Source of the DNA: Peribacillus sp. Bi96
GTDB lineage: Bacteria > Bacillota > Bacilli > Bacillales > DSM-1321
Assembly (NCBI RefSeq): GCF_918698115.1
Contig: NZ_CAKKLV010000025.1
Location: forward strand, 1 to 64,000
DNA length: 64,000 nucleotides
Direction: 5' to 3'
The notes beneath the pieces are model-generated. The model worked only from the letters and a program-made list of their open reading frames with translations. It ran no database searches and was not told where the DNA came from. Shown piece by piece: positions 1-12,179 of this stretch. The first letter of the stretch is position 1; each line of letters opens with the position of its first letter. Both the position numbers and the translations under genes were made by a program.

Positions 1-205
1 CTTCTCTCATGCGAGAAAAGAACGTATCCGGTATTAGCTCCGGTTTCCCGAAGTTATCCCAGTCTTATAGGCAGGTTGCCCACGTGTTACTCACCCGTCC
101 GCCGCTAATCTCAGGGAGCAAGCTCCCATCGATTCGCTCGACTTGCATGTATTAGGCACGCCGCCAGCGTTCGTCCTGAGCCAGGATCAAACTCTCCGAA
201 GAAAT
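1..205 (-). rRNA. 16S ribosomal RNA, 5' end (partial)
   Basis: The reverse complement starts at about 205 with GGAGAGTTTGATCCTGGCTC, the universal start of bacterial 16S rRNA, and runs through the V1 region to the left edge of the window. The rest of the gene lies outside. It is transcribed leftward, away from oriC, in the same direction as dnaA and gyrA. The V1 and V2 sequence (GAGCGAATCGATGGGAGC) resembles what I recall of the Peribacillus simplex group; this species hint is from memory. The exact mature 5' end is uncertain by a few bases. Confidence 0.96.
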
Positions 206-326
206 GTTTGACTTGCTCATTTGCTTTTTTAATAGTGTGTGCTCACTTAAAATTTAACGTTGGCGCTTTGTTTTGTTCAGTTTTCAAAGAGCAATTTGTT
301 ATCGTTCGCTTAGAAACGACTTTAAT

Positions 327-355
327 AATATATCAACTATATTATTTTTTGTCAA
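327..355 (-). promoter_or_regulatory. rrn promoter P2 (sigma-A)
   Basis: On the minus strand a perfect -35 TTGACA (350-355) is followed by 17 bases and -10 TATATT (327-332). It lies about 120 bases before the 16S gene. Tandem promoters of this kind are usual for Bacillus rRNA operons. Confidence 0.85.
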
Positions 356-385
356 CAACTTTTTTCTTTCGCTGTCGACTTAGTT

Positions 386-414
386 ATTATATCTAGTATC
401 GGAAACAAAAGCAA
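386..414 (-). promoter_or_regulatory. rrn promoter P1 (sigma-A)
   Basis: On the minus strand -35 TTGCTT (409-414) is followed by 17 bases and a perfect -10 TATAAT (386-391), about 60 bases upstream of the second rrn promoter. Together they form a tandem rRNA promoter pair. Confidence 0.7.
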
Positions 415-525
415 GAGTTATTTTAAAATAAATAAAATACATGAATCATAGCTAATAAAATATCGGCTGTTATCCTAATAAGAAGAAAAAGCTTATCTAT
501 TTAGGAGTAAACTTTTTCTTAATCA

Positions 526-1598
526 TTAGAGTATTTCTTCAATATATAATTCCCGGTTTATCCCTAAATTGATTATTTGATCACTATCTTTTATCTTGAT
601 GACCGGTCTTGTTTGCGAGCTGGCATCAATAAAGATGATTTCTGCAATAAATCCATTGTTCAGCTTGACTCTGCTTCCTATGGAAAAATTAGCGAAGCTC
701 GATAACAAGGTCTTCACTACTTCATATCAAATTTACCGAAGCCATCATGTAAAATCATTTCTAATACTTTAAATGGTGACTGTTTCTTTCTATACGTCCT
801 TTCGGAAGTCATGGCATGAAAGACATCTGCAACAGCTATGATTTTTGAGAATAAGCTCATGGGCTTTGTTTTCAAGCTTTTGGGATAACCTGTTCCATCC
901 AACCTTCCATGGTGTTCTAGAATGGCTGTCTTCACACTATCCTTTATGATGGAACTATCTTTTATCATTTTGTAACTGAAAATAGGATGATTGTGAATCT
1001 CCTCATAATCCTCGACAGTCAGACTTTCGGTTTTAGTTAATAACCTTGGTGGCAGCTTTGCCATCCCACAGTCTGCCAGACAACCGCCGATAGCTACCTG
1101 ATAGACATCCGCCCTATTGCATTTCATCTTAGAAGCAATATACGCTCCTATCAATCCAATTGAAATGGCATGGTGAAACAAATAGTCTTCTTTATTGCAA
1201 TAGTGGTGTAGCATTAATATGTTGCCTGGTTCCTCTAAAGCTTTATCCACTAGAGGAATCACGATTAAACGAATCATGGCTACTTCCACTCTACTGCCTG
1301 CTTGCCAATTTTTAAATAACCGCTTATAGGTTTGTACTGATTTAAGATACAAATCCGTAAAATCCGAAAACTCTTCCATTTCATCCAATTCGGGATCTAT
1401 CACTTCTTTCGGTAAAATTTTTTTTCCATCAATCAAGGTTCTATCAACGCTTACCTCCATTATTAAAAATGCTTGTAAAGCCTCAATTAACTCCTTGGTC
1501 AATATTGTTTTTTCATTCATGATTGGACGGTCCGAGAGACCTCTAATCATGAATGAAAGTATGCAGCCTTCAATTAAATAGCGAGTTTTTACTAGCAA
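526..1598 (-). pseudogene. HD-GYP domain protein, frameshifted near its C terminus
   Basis: A TTG start at 1598 behind GAGGTG opens a 293-residue frame that stops at 717-719. It carries an HD-GYP-like core: HHAISIGL, then ADCGMAKLP where the family normally has HDxGK, then HH followed by DGTGYP, then AVADVFHAMTSERTYR. A second frame (526-717, 63 residues) starts at a GTG overlapping that stop and encodes a small conserved-looking tail (FSIGSRVKLNNG, then TRPVIKI). Restoring one G before TAGTGAAG joins the two as DMK-VV-KTLLSSF, so a one-base deletion is the simplest reading. HD-GYP proteins usually hydrolyse cyclic di-GMP, but the dyad His is Ala here, so activity is doubtful even when intact. 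A sequencing error or coupled translation of two pieces cannot be excluded. Confidence 0.75.
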
Positions 1599-1767
1599 AA
1601 CGTTTCACCTCAGTAGTTTTAATGAATACATTTTACTTAAAAAACATGGTAATAACTATCTTTTTTTAGGGTTAAACACCCATAAAAATCAATTTTAGGA
1701 AAGATTTTTTAAAAAATAACAAAGATGCATCAGGACTATTTACTTATTACCTGTGTCTAAAAACGAA

Positions 1768-1803
1768 AGAAAAAAAGACCCAGCATTATTGCTAGGTCTT
1801 TTC
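1768..1803 (-). terminator. Rho-independent terminator after gyrA
   Basis: On the minus strand, AAGACCTAGCA pairs with TGCTGGGTCTT around a short loop, with one G-U pair, and is followed by a run of T. It lies just downstream of the gyrA stop and ends the origin operon. Confidence 0.85.
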
Positions 1804-1813
1804 ATGGATGAAT

Positions 1814-4378
1814 TTATTCTTCCGTATCTTTATCAATTTCCTCGTTTTCGTTCATCACAGTAGGTTCAGAATTAGATTCTGGATCTATTGTTGTTTGGCC
1901 CTGCTCTAAATCTCTATCTATTTCTATTTCTTCTTCTTCTTCTTCTCTTCCAACGATGGCAACCGTCGAAACATATTCATTGTCTGCTGATTCAAGACGA
2001 ATGAGCTTAACACCCTGTGTATTACGGCCGGTCTTAGAAATGCCTTCGACTTCCATTCGGATCAATACACCAGCAGCAGTAATCAGCATCAAATCTTCAT
2101 CAACACCTGTAACGGTTTTCACGGCAATAAGTTTACCGTTTTTCTCCGTTACATTACATGTCTTTATCCCTTTGCCTCCGCGGCTTTGTATACGGTATTC
2201 CTCCGCAGAGGTCCGTTTACCATAGCCATTTTTCGTAACAATCAGCACTTCTTCATCATCTTCGAGTATTTCCATACCGACTACTTCATCATCCGCCCGT
2301 AAGGAAATCCCTTTCACTCCCGCTGCAGTACGTCCCATTGTCCGTACATCCGTCTCAGGGAAGCGAATCATCATCCCGTCTTTCGTTCCGATTATAATCT
2401 GTTTCTCCCCATTCGTAAGACGGACAGAAATCAATTCATCATCTTCACGTAAGCCTAAAGCAATTAGGCCATTATTACGGATATTTGCAAAAGATGAAAG
2501 AGGTGTACGCTTCGATATCCCATGTCTGGTCGTGAAGAATAAATACCAATCGTCGGCAAATTCCTTCACCGGTATGATTGCATTGACCCACTCACCTTTA
2601 TCGACTTCCAACAAGTTGATAAGCGGCAATCCTTTTGCCGTCCTACCATATTCAGGTATTTCATATCCTTTGGAGCGATAGACTTTACCTTTGTTAGTGA
2701 AGAATAAAAGAGTGTCATGAGTTGAAGTGGTTAACAGGTGACCGACAAAGTCATCTGTGTTCGTACCCATACCCTGTATCCCTCGCCCACCGCGTTTTTG
2801 ACTGCGGTACGTGGTAGCAGGCAAACGTTTAATATAACCATTGTGGGTAAGTGTCACGATTATGTTTTCCTCTGGGATTAAATCCTCATCTTCCAGGCTT
2901 TCAAAGCCGGCTAATGTGATTTCAGTTCTTCTTTTATCATTAAAACGTTCTTTAATTTCAAGAAGCTCCTCACGAATGATTTCAAGAACCTTTTCCTCAT
3001 CAGCAAGAATGGCTTTATACTCTGCAATTATGGCCATTAATGCCTGGTATTCATCTTCAATTTTTTCACGTTCCAGACCAGTCAAGCGTTGTAAACGCAT
3101 ATCCAGGATAGCTTGCGCTTGTTTTTCAGAAAGTGAAAATTGTGTCATTAACCCTTCACGGGCAATTTCAGTAGTTTGGGAACTACGGATTAACGAAATG
3201 ACCGCATCCAAATTATCAAGTGCAATGCGCAAACCTTCTAAAATATGGGCACGCGCTTCCGCTTTCCGTAATTCAAATTCCGTCCGGCGCCGTATGACTA
3301 TCTGCTGATGCTCTAGGTAGTAGTGTAGGCATTGTTTTAAATTCAATACTTTAGGCTGACCGTCCACCAAAGCAAGCAGATTGATTCCAAAGGTTGTCTG
3401 CATGGCGGTATGCTTATACAGGTTGTTCAAAAGGACATTTGCATTAACATCCTTTCGAAGCTCCATGACAATACGCATGCCGTTGCGATCCGATTCATCC
3501 CGTAAGTCGGTAATGCCTTCGATTTTCTTATCTCGAGCAAGTTCTGCAATTTTTTCAATCAATCTTGCTTTATTCACTTGATAAGGAATCTCTTTAACAA
3601 GGATGACCTGTTTTCCATTAGGTTTCTCTTCAATCTCCACCCTCGCACGTTGAATGATTGAACCTTTTCCAGTTTCATAGGCCTTTCTAATGCCACTTCG
3701 GCCTAAAATTAAACCGGCTGTCGGAAAATCAGGGCCTGGAATGAATTCCATCAACTCTGGAATTGTAATATCCGGATTCTTGCTTATAGCCAATACGCCG
3801 TCAATTACCTCACCTAATTGATGGGGGGGAATATTGGTTGCCATCCCTACTGCTATACCAGATGATCCATTCACTAACAAGTTGGGAAAACGGGCTGGCA
3901 TAACGGCTGGTTCTCTTTCTGAACCATCATAGTTATCTTGGAAATTAACCGTATCTTTATTTAAATCGCGAAGCAATTCCATCGAAATCTTCGACATTCT
4001 TGCTTCTGTGTACCTCATTGCGGCAGCTTGGTCTCCATCGACTGAACCGAAATTTCCATGGCCATCGACAAGCATATAGCGATAGTTAAAAGGCTGCGCC
4101 ATCCGTACCATCGTTTCATATACAGCTGAATCACCATGCGGGTGATATTTACCGATTACTTCCCCGACAATACGGGCAGATTTTTTAAATGGTTTATCCG
4201 AAGTCATTCCAAGATCATTCATTGCATAAAGAATTCTTCGGTGTACCGGTTTTAAACCGTCCCTTACATCAGGCAAAGCCCGAGACACGATAACGCTCAT
4301 CGCATAATCCAAAAAGGATGTCCGCATCTCGGTGCTTATATTTATTTCTTTTACACCTGATCTTTCATTTTCTGACAT
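1814..4378 (-). CDS. gyrA: DNA gyrase subunit A
   Basis: GyrA (854 aa) is the breakage-reunion subunit of the GyrA2GyrB2 type II topoisomerase, which introduces negative supercoils using ATP. The catalytic tyrosine is Tyr123 in [10 protein letters not shown]. The quinolone region keeps the sensitive-type Ser84 and Glu88 in GDSAVYE. The GyrA box is seen as QKRGGRG, and the C-terminal half holds the repeated beta-propeller blades. The tail after about residue 810 is very acidic ([12 protein letters not shown]), longer than the propeller needs. The ATG follows TAGGAGG at good spacing. It is the last gene of the dnaA-side cluster and is followed by a terminator. Confidence 0.98.
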   Translation of the reverse strand: MSENERSGVKEINISTEMRTSFLDYAMSVIVSRALPDVRDGLKPVHRRILYAMNDLGMTSDKPFKKSARIVGEVIGKYHPHGDSAVYETMVRMAQPFNYRYMLVDGHGNFGSVDGDQAAAMRYTEARMSKISMELLRDLNKDTVNFQDNYDGSEREPAVMPARFPNLLVNGSSGIAVGMATNIPPHQLGEVIDGVLAISKNPDITIPELMEFIPGPDFPTAGLILGRSGIRKAYETGKGSIIQRARVEIEEKPNGKQVILVKEIPYQVNKARLIEKIAELARDKKIEGITDLRDESDRNGMRIVMELRKDVNANVLLNNLYKHTAMQTTFGINLLALVDGQPKVLNLKQCLHYYLEHQQIVIRRRTEFELRKAEARAHILEGLRIALDNLDAVISLIRSSQTTEIAREGLMTQFSLSEKQAQAILDMRLQRLTGLEREKIEDEYQALMAIIAEYKAILADEEKVLEIIREELLEIKERFNDKRRTEITLAGFESLEDEDLIPEENIIVTLTHNGYIKRLPATTYRSQKRGGRGIQGMGTNTDDFVGHLLTTSTHDTLLFFTNKGKVYRSKGYEIPEYGRTAKGLPLINLLEVDKGEWVNAIIPVKEFADDWYLFFTTRHGISKRTPLSSFANIRNNGLIALGLREDDELISVRLTNGEKQIIIGTKDGMMIRFPETDVRTMGRTAAGVKGISLRADDEVVGMEILEDDEEVLIVTKNGYGKRTSAEEYRIQSRGGKGIKTCNVTEKNGKLIAVKTVTGVDEDLMLITAAGVLIRMEVEGISKTGRNTQGVKLIRLESADNEYVSTVAIVGREEEEEEIEIDRDLEQGQTTIDPESNSEPTVMNENEEIDKDTEE

Positions 4379-4474
4379 GGAGCCAACCTCCTATAAAAAG
4401 CTTATATCTCATTTAGTTTTAACTGTTCGTTCACTATGTAAAGAACAGGATGTAAAAAGCATCCTGTCAAAAAA

Positions 4475-6415
<1,941 letters not shown>

Positions 6416-6477
6416 CTACACTTTTCTTTTGGCATTTATCAATTTTTCTGGAGTAATTAAAGCGTTACCGCTTAATT

Positions 6478-6741
6478 TCAAAGAATATCTATATCATCGA
6501 TTAATAACGAAGGCTGCAGTGAACGCTTTTTCAAAGTGGACGACGCAAGCGGTGAATAATAGACCTGTTTATCCGTCACTACAATCGATTTAACCGAGTT
6601 TTTTGCTAAATGGGAAGTTACATCAGACTTTTTCTCCAAGAATTCACTCATGATTGGAGAGGCCTGGAGCAGCTTCTTATCTAAAATGGCTATGACATCG
6701 TCCGTTTTCACAAGAATGTCTTCACCAATATGGAGATACAT
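6478..6741 (-). CDS. remB: Extracellular matrix regulator RemB (DUF370 family)
   Basis: This 87-residue protein matches the YaaB/RemB family, which sits between recF and gyrB in Bacillus. In B. subtilis, RemB and its paralogue RemA help activate biofilm matrix genes. Visible features are the N-terminal MYLHIGEDILVKTDDVIAILD, read in two parts as a beta-strand start and a conserved DDVIAILD element, and a basic KKRSLQP patch. There is no signal peptide or membrane segment. GAGGTG precedes the ATG. The identification rests on position and family pattern; a role in this organism is inferred. Confidence 0.88.
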   Translation of the reverse strand: MYLHIGEDILVKTDDVIAILDKKLLQASPIMSEFLEKKSDVTSHLAKNSVKSIVVTDKQVYYSPLASSTLKKRSLQPSLLIDDIDIL

Positions 6742-6753
6742 ACATTCACCTCA

Positions 6754-7872
6754 TCATTTAACCTTTTTTATACTTCCTTGACTAACATAAAAGGTGGACG
6801 CTTCTCTTAGGGTTTGATGATCGATTCCATCAACGGAGGGTGTCGTCACGAATGTTTGTACTTTCCCTTGTATCGTATTCAGTAAATGAGATTGACGGAA
6901 ATCGTCAAGTTCCGATAACACATCATCCAATAATAAAATGGGATACTCGCCGATTTCTTCATGGATCAGCTCAATTTCGGCAAGTTTTAAAGATAGGGCA
7001 GTTGTACGTTGTTGTCCTTGTGAACCATATGTCTGAACATCTCGTTCATTCACAAAAAAAACCAGGTCGTCACGATGAGGACCTACAAGTGTTACACCCC
7101 GTTCAATTTCCCTTGTTTTTATTTTATCAAATTTTTCTGTGTATACTTCTATCATTTTCGTCAAATCCATAGATTCTGATACATCAAGCGACGGTTTATA
7201 TTGGATTTTCAATACTTCTAGATTTCTGGAGATCCCCGAGTGAATCGGCTCTGCCCATTGCTGGAGCTTTAAAAGAAACTCGTATCTTCTTTCGACAATT
7301 TTCGCTGCATACTGAATGAATTGATCAGTTAACACGTCAAGCATCGTCGTATCCGTTTGTTTTCGGGTCTGCAGAAGCTTTAAGTAATGATTTCTTTGTT
7401 GAAGTATTTTATGATATTGGCTCATATCATGAAGGTATACGGGAGAAACCTGGCCAATTTCCATATCTATAAAACGGCGTCTGACTACAGGGCTACCCTT
7501 TACAAGGTTAAGATCCTCCGGCGCAAACATGACCACATTCATATTTCCGACATATTGACTTAACTTTCTTTGTTCAATATGGTTGCACTTCGCCTTTTTC
7601 CCTTTTTTTGAAATGGTCAGCTCAAGTGGTATTGAGGTATTTCTCTTTCTAACTCTTCCTTCTATTTTAGCATACTCTTCATCCCAGCGAATAAGTTCTT
7701 TATCATTTGAGGTCCGATGAGATTTTGCCATTGCTAAAACAAAAATGGATTCCATGACATTTGTTTTTCCTTGAGCATTTTCGCCAAGGATTACATTGAC
7801 TTTATTTTCAAAAGTCAGATTCAATTCGGTATAGTTGCGGTAATTTCTCAAACTTATATTTTCAATATACAT
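6754..7872 (-). CDS. recF: DNA replication and repair protein RecF
   Basis: RecF (372 aa) is an SMC-like ATPase that works with RecO and RecR to load RecA at gaps. Walker A is GENAQGKT (residues 30-37), the ABC signature region is [18 protein letters not shown], and Walker B is [12 protein letters not shown]. The length matches the family. It starts at an ATG behind AAGGGAAGAG, 21 bp downstream of yaaA and 12 bp upstream of remB, so it is part of the dnaA-to-gyrA co-oriented cluster. Confidence 0.97.
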   Translation of the reverse strand: MYIENISLRNYRNYTELNLTFENKVNVILGENAQGKTNVMESIFVLAMAKSHRTSNDKELIRWDEEYAKIEGRVRKRNTSIPLELTISKKGKKAKCNHIEQRKLSQYVGNMNVVMFAPEDLNLVKGSPVVRRRFIDMEIGQVSPVYLHDMSQYHKILQQRNHYLKLLQTRKQTDTTMLDVLTDQFIQYAAKIVERRYEFLLKLQQWAEPIHSGISRNLEVLKIQYKPSLDVSESMDLTKMIEVYTEKFDKIKTREIERGVTLVGPHRDDLVFFVNERDVQTYGSQGQQRTTALSLKLAEIELIHEEIGEYPILLLDDVLSELDDFRQSHLLNTIQGKVQTFVTTPSVDGIDHQTLREASTFYVSQGSIKKVK

Positions 7873-7893
7873 ATTCCGCTCTTCCCTTATGTT

Positions 7894-8106
7894 TTAGCTT
7901 GTAATTGTGAAGACGCCAAATCCAGGAATCTCTATTTTATCACCTGATCTTAATTTTCTGCCTCTTCTCACATCTAATTCGCCGTTAATGAATACCTCGT
8001 ATTCACTTAAGAACCATTTCGCCATTCCGCCACTTTGGATCAGATCCGCTAATTTCAAGAATTGTCCCAGTGTGATATATTCTGTGCTGATTTTTATGGA
8101 GTCCAT
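7894..8106 (-). CDS. yaaA: S4 domain protein YaaA/RlbA
   Basis: A small S4-type RNA-binding protein (70 aa) located between dnaN and recF as in other Bacillus. The S4 core is clear: ITLGQFLKLADLIQSGG, then AKWFLSEYEVFINGE, then RRGRKLRSGDKIEI. In B. subtilis the equivalent protein is linked to ribosome large-subunit biogenesis. A GTG at 8118 is possible, but GAGG at 8114-8117 fits the ATG at 8106, which also gives the family's usual length of about 71 residues. Confidence 0.92.
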   Translation of the reverse strand: MDSIKISTEYITLGQFLKLADLIQSGGMAKWFLSEYEVFINGELDVRRGRKLRSGDKIEIPGFGVFTITS

Positions 8107-8269
8107 TTCATGCCTCACTCATTTCCAAGTAGTCTTTAATACTTCATTTTACTAAATAAATCCCATTAAGACAAAGTATAGCTTTTTCCGCTCTTATTTT
8201 TAGCGTTTCCAAGTCCCTTACAGCATTAAAAAATCCATGAAAACCCTTTTAATTCGTATGTTCAAATAT

Positions 8270-8311
8270 AAAAAAATTAAAGGCCTGCAGAACAAGCCTT
8301 TAATTTTTTTG
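8270..8311 (-). terminator. Hairpin terminator after dnaN
   Basis: AAATTAAAGGC and GCCTTTAATTT form a long AT-rich stem around an 11-base loop, with T-runs on both sides, just after the dnaN stop. It may only partly terminate transcription, because yaaA, recF and remB follow in the same direction. Confidence 0.75.
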
Positions 8312-8326
8312 AAATATTATTTTAGC

Positions 8327-9463
8327 TTAATAAGTTCTAACTGGCAGAATTAATTGCAACATGGAATCATCATGAAGTGGGCGAATGACAAACGGACGCA
8401 TTGCACCTGTAAAATTAATTTTGATATCTGAACCTTCCAATGCCTTTAAAGCATCCATTACAAATTTGGCACTGAATGAAATTTTCAGATCTTCCCCTTC
8501 AATGGCCTCTGCTTGAACCTCTTCAATTACTTTACCAATTTCAGGAGTATTGGAAGAGACCTCGATTATACGGCCTTCCAGGGTTGTCAATTTGACGACA
8601 TTATTTCTTCCTTCCCTCGCCAATAAAGAAGCCCTGTCGATCGCTTGAAGAAAATCTTTTGTATGAACCGTTACATCCGTTTTGCTATCTGAAGGGATCA
8701 AGCGGGACGTATCAGGATAATTCCCTTCAAGTAATCGTGAGAAGAATAATAAATTTTCAGCCTTGAAAAGGACTTGATTATCGGTAATGACGATTTCTAT
8801 GAGTTCGTTTGTATCATCAAGGATTTTACTCAACTCATTCAAACTTTTACCAGGGATAACAACGCTATAGGTCCCTGTAATTTTATTTTCTATTTTTGCA
8901 GTTCTCATTGCCAGTCTATGACTATCTGTTGCAATACAGGTCAACTCATCATCTTGAACCTTTAAGTTTACACCTGTTAAGATGGGGCGTGTTTCTGACG
9001 TGGACACTGCAAAACCAGTTTGACGAATAAGGGTCTTTAATAGGTCCGTTGGAAGTTTGAAAATATTTTCTTCTTCAATGATTGGAAGATGTGGATACTC
9101 TTCAGGATCCAAACCGTTTAGATTAAATTCAGCTTTACCTGAGCGGATAATCGTTTGAAAGTTGTTTTCAACTTCAATTTCTACAGTATCCATCGGTAAC
9201 TTTTTGACAATTTCACTGAAGAAACGGGCATTCAATACAATACCGCCACTTTTTTTCACTTCAACAATCTCATCTCCGTCTACTTCGGCTGGAATGAAAG
9301 ATTGGATCGAGATATCGGAATCACTTCCTGTTAAAGTGACACCCTCACTAGTAACGCTTATTTTTATCCCCGTTAGAATCGGGATCGTGGTTCTTGATGT
9401 GACTGCTTTCATTACTTCTTGGACACTATGAACTAATCGATCTCTTTGGATTATAAATCTCAT
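8327..9463 (-). CDS. dnaN: DNA polymerase III sliding clamp (beta subunit)
   Basis: DnaN (378 aa) is the ring-shaped beta clamp that tethers replicative and repair polymerases to DNA. The three repeated clamp folds are apparent. Landmarks are MRFIIQRDRL at the N terminus, TDSHRLAMR in the middle, and the hydrophobic C terminus LILPVRTY that forms part of the partner-binding pocket. The ATG follows TTGGAGGATGAAAC. It is separated from dnaA by the oriC unwinding region. Confidence 0.98.
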   Translation of the reverse strand: MRFIIQRDRLVHSVQEVMKAVTSRTTIPILTGIKISVTSEGVTLTGSDSDISIQSFIPAEVDGDEIVEVKKSGGIVLNARFFSEIVKKLPMDTVEIEVENNFQTIIRSGKAEFNLNGLDPEEYPHLPIIEEENIFKLPTDLLKTLIRQTGFAVSTSETRPILTGVNLKVQDDELTCIATDSHRLAMRTAKIENKITGTYSVVIPGKSLNELSKILDDTNELIEIVITDNQVLFKAENLLFFSRLLEGNYPDTSRLIPSDSKTDVTVHTKDFLQAIDRASLLAREGRNNVVKLTTLEGRIIEVSSNTPEIGKVIEEVQAEAIEGEDLKISFSAKFVMDALKALEGSDIKINFTGAMRPFVIRPLHDDSMLQLILPVRTY

Positions 9464-9499
9464 GTTTCATCCTCCAATTTTTTTATTGCCAAAAAGGCA

Positions 9500-9567
9500 T
9501 ATTTATTAATAATTTTTATTAAAAAAGATAGTAGTAATAGTAGTAGGGCCTGTTGATATGTGGATAA
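9500..9567 (-). other. oriC: oriC unwinding element: DnaA box, GC step, DnaA-trios, AT-rich DUE
   Basis: Reading the minus strand, a perfect DnaA box TTATCCACA (9559-9567) is followed by GGCCC (9546-9550). Six consecutive trinucleotides TAC TAC TAT TAC TAC TAT (9528-9545) come next, and then an almost pure A/T stretch (9500-9527). This matches the B. subtilis basal unwinding system, where DnaA binds the boxes and extends along DnaA-trio repeats to open the duplex. More degenerate boxes lie nearer dnaA (TTATACACA at 9634-9642, TTATCCAGA at 9643-9651). Confidence 0.9.
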
Positions 9568-9582
9568 GTCCCTTCAAGCTAA

Positions 9583-9615
9583 GGAAAAACAGTCCATCCA
9601 CTTGTGGACAGACTG
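9583..9615 (-). terminator. Hairpin with T-run between dnaA and dnaN
   Basis: CAGTCTGTCCAC and GTGGATGGACTG (9590-9615, minus strand) form a hairpin with a two-base internal mismatch, followed by TTTTT. It overlaps degenerate DnaA boxes, so the same DNA may both attenuate dnaA readthrough and bind DnaA. Confidence 0.6.
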
Positions 9616-9656
9616 TGTGTAAGTTGTCGTCAGTTATACACATTATCCAGAATTGA

Positions 9657-11006
9657 TTATACCCTCAGCTGATCCTGGATTTCTTTAACCTGACGTTGAA
9701 GCTGGGTATCCGTTTGCATGAGCTTAGAGATTTTTTCATGCGCATGAATAACGGTCGTATGATCGCGACCTCCAAATTCATCTCCTATCTTTGGCAGGGA
9801 TGAGTCCGTTAATTCCCTGGAAAGATACATCGCAATCTGTCTTGGGAAGGCTACGGATTTAGTCCGTTTTTTCGCCTTGAAATCCTCAAGTTTGACACTA
9901 TAATGTTCACCGACTGTTTTCTGGATTTCTAATATGGTGATTATTTTAGGTTTTGAGCTTGGGATGATGTCTTTTAATGCTTCTGCTGCCAAATCTGCAT
10001 TGATATCTTTATTGATTAATGAAGAATAAGCGACGACGCGAATAAGTGCACCTTCAAGTTCACGAATATTGGAATCGATTTGGTTGGCAATATAGAGCAT
10101 GACTTCATTCGGTATATCAAGCCCCTCAGCTTTCGCCTTTTTACGTAATATGGCAATCCGCGTTTCTAGATCAGGAGGAGTGATATCCGTGATCAAACCC
10201 CATTCAAACCTTGAACGGAGGCGATCTTCAAGTGTAGGGATCTCTTTTGGTGGACGGTCACTCGAGATGACGATCTGTTTGCTTTCTTCGTGTAATGCAT
10301 TGAATGTATGGAAAAACTCTTCTTGAGTTTGTTCTTTTCCCGCCAGAAATTGAATATCATCAATTAATAAAACATCTACGCTTCTGTATCTATCACGGAA
10401 TTCCCCAGCTTTATTATCTCGGATAGAGTTGATAAATTCGTTCGTGAATTTTTCAGACGATAAATAAACGACCTTGGCATTCGGATTATGCTCAAGAACA
10501 TAATGCCCAATTGCATGCATTAAATGAGTTTTACCCAGTCCAACGCCTCCGTATATGAATAAAGGATTATAGGCTTTGGCTGGAGCTTCTGCGACAGCGA
10601 GAGACGCGGCATGGGCAAAACGATTGCCGGAGCCGATGACAAATGTATCAAAAGTATTTTTTGCATTCAGCATGTGCTGTGGAAATGCAGCATGCTCTTT
10701 ATCCTGTTTTTTAATCTTTTTAGGCTGAACAGGAACGGTAAAATCATCATCTTCTTGATTGGGGGGAATGATAAATTTTGCTTCCAATTCCTCACCGGTA
10801 AGTTCAAACAATACATCAGAAATAAGATGGGAATAGCGTTCTTCAAGCCAATCCCTGGCAAATTCATTGGGAGCGGTGACTGTTAATGTATCACCTTGAA
10901 GTAAATAAGCCTTAGTTGATTTAAGCCATGTTTCAAAGCTTGGTTTACTGATTTTTTTTTCGATTTTTCCGAGCGCCTGGTTCCAAAGGCTATCGATGTT
11001 ATCCAA
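9657..11006 (-). CDS. dnaA: Chromosomal replication initiator protein DnaA
   Basis: DnaA (449 aa) binds DnaA boxes at oriC and opens the DNA in its ATP form. Domain I is the N-terminal helicase-interaction part and residues 81-115 are a loose linker. The AAA+ domain has Walker [11 protein letters not shown] at about 153-162 and Walker [11 protein letters not shown] at about 214-223. Domain IV carries the DNA-binding signature [15 protein letters not shown]. The start is TTG at 11006 behind a strong AAAGGAGG. DnaA-box clusters flank the gene on both sides, as in B. subtilis, which suggests autoregulation. Confidence 0.98.
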   Translation of the reverse strand: MDNIDSLWNQALGKIEKKISKPSFETWLKSTKAYLLQGDTLTVTAPNEFARDWLEERYSHLISDVLFELTGEELEAKFIIPPNQEDDDFTVPVQPKKIKKQDKEHAAFPQHMLNAKNTFDTFVIGSGNRFAHAASLAVAEAPAKAYNPLFIYGGVGLGKTHLMHAIGHYVLEHNPNAKVVYLSSEKFTNEFINSIRDNKAGEFRDRYRSVDVLLIDDIQFLAGKEQTQEEFFHTFNALHEESKQIVISSDRPPKEIPTLEDRLRSRFEWGLITDITPPDLETRIAILRKKAKAEGLDIPNEVMLYIANQIDSNIRELEGALIRVVAYSSLINKDINADLAAEALKDIIPSSKPKIITILEIQKTVGEHYSVKLEDFKAKKRTKSVAFPRQIAMYLSRELTDSSLPKIGDEFGGRDHTTVIHAHEKISKLMQTDTQLQRQVKEIQDQLRV

Positions 11007-11888
11007 ACTTATCCCTCCTTTGCAAAATATTTTTATTAAACGTAACTAAAATGTATAGGCACAAATAAACTCATCGATTGCCGTCTTTATATAAATTTTG
11101 ACAGCAAGGGTTCGGTGAGCTGTATAAGGGATTTTTATGTTGTGTAGTGTGAAGTCCCTATAACCATATCTATATCTTGCGCTGTACAACATTTGTACAG
11201 ACTACATCTAGTAAGTCGATGCAGATTTGAATGTTTATTCATCAACAGGTATTTTGAGAAATATATAATAAAGAAGAAAAAAGGGTTTTCGACAATATCC
11301 ACCATCTGTGGACAATTTAATATACACAGGTCGGATAAGCTATCCACATGTTATACACAGTCTGTGGATAACCGTTATCTGTTGATAAAGTTATTCAGAG
11401 TGAAAACACAAATATAATATCAGAAATTCAGGTGTCTTGCAATGGGTTAGAAAACTTTATCCACAACTTACCGAGCGTGTGGGAAAAACTTTTCCACAGG
11501 CTATTGTTATGTGTAAAAGTCCATGAAATGGGTTGTGGATAGAAAAAAACATGTCGAATTTTATCCACAGGTCATAGTTATAGCTCGAATTAATAAAATT
11601 ATTTCCAATGACATTTAAGTGATTTAAGTCGCAAAAACCTATGCTGATAAATCGGATGGACATTTAAAAACCGACTTAAGGTTTTTATACTTTGTCGAAT
11701 TCCATGTAGAAATAGGAGAGATATCAGGGGATCGACAAATATGTATTCATGGGTAAAATTGATGGAAATTTCCTTCTCCCCAAAAATTTCTATATCAGTT
11801 CGGAGAAAAATCATTTACAATAGGCTAGGTAGTAAAAAAAGGCCTACTGGACATTGAGCATAAAAAAGAAATATTTTTTTGGATGAGG
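11007..11888. other. oriC: dnaA-rpmH intergenic oriC region with DnaA-box cluster
   Basis: This stretch of nearly 900 bases has no convincing gene and holds the upstream part of oriC. Perfect DnaA boxes (TTATCCACA or its complement) lie at 11363-11371, 11457-11465 and 11561-11569. One-mismatch boxes lie at 11307-11315 (TGTGGACAA), 11340-11348 (CTATCCACA), 11351-11359 (TTATACACA) and 11534-11542 (TGTGGATAG). The rest is AT-rich. In B. subtilis the equivalent boxes (incA and incB) are required in cis with the dnaA-dnaN boxes. Small open frames here have no ribosome-binding sites. Confidence 0.9.
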
Positions 11889-11918
11889 TTGACAAGTAGA
11901 AACCTCAATCTATATAAT
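11889..11918 (+). promoter_or_regulatory. rpmH promoter (sigma-A)
   Basis: Perfect -35 TTGACA (11889-11894), an 18-base spacer, and perfect -10 TATAAT (11913-11918), about 46 bases before the rpmH start. Confidence 0.88.
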
Positions 11919-11964
11919 TGTAAAGACTGTCTTTAACTGTTATTCCTCAGGGAGGTGTCATATA

Positions 11965-12099
11965 ATGAAAAGAACTTATCAACCGAATAATCGCAAACAT
12001 AGTAAAGTTCACGGTTTCCGTGCACGTATGAGCACGAAAAACGGACGTAGAGTAATCGCTGCACGTCGCCGCAAGGGCAGAAAAGTATTATCTGCATAG
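11965..12099 (+). CDS. rpmH: 50S ribosomal protein L34
   Basis: A 44-residue, very basic protein ([18 protein letters not shown], ending [11 protein letters not shown]), the standard length and sequence pattern of bacterial L34. It follows AGGGAGGTG. It is the first gene to the right of oriC and has a strong promoter and its own terminator, so much of its transcript probably ends before rnpA. Confidence 0.98.
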   Translation: MKRTYQPNNRKHSKVHGFRARMSTKNGRRVIAARRRKGRKVLSA

Positions 12100-12129
12100 A
12101 CCACTGAAAAGTCTCAGTGGTCTTTTTTC
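12099..12129 (+). terminator. Terminator after rpmH
   Basis: GACCACTGA pairs with TCAGTGGTC and is followed by TTTTTT, immediately after the rpmH stop. It is likely an attenuator between the abundant rpmH message and rnpA. Confidence 0.88.
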
Positions 12130-12179
12130 GCAAAATAAGGGATTTACTGAGACTCAATTCATGTAATGAAGGTGTAAAA

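Noticed and set aside
11135-11814. Several 68-74 residue frames inside the oriC region
   Set aside because: They read through DnaA boxes, lack ribosome-binding sites and have no family pattern.
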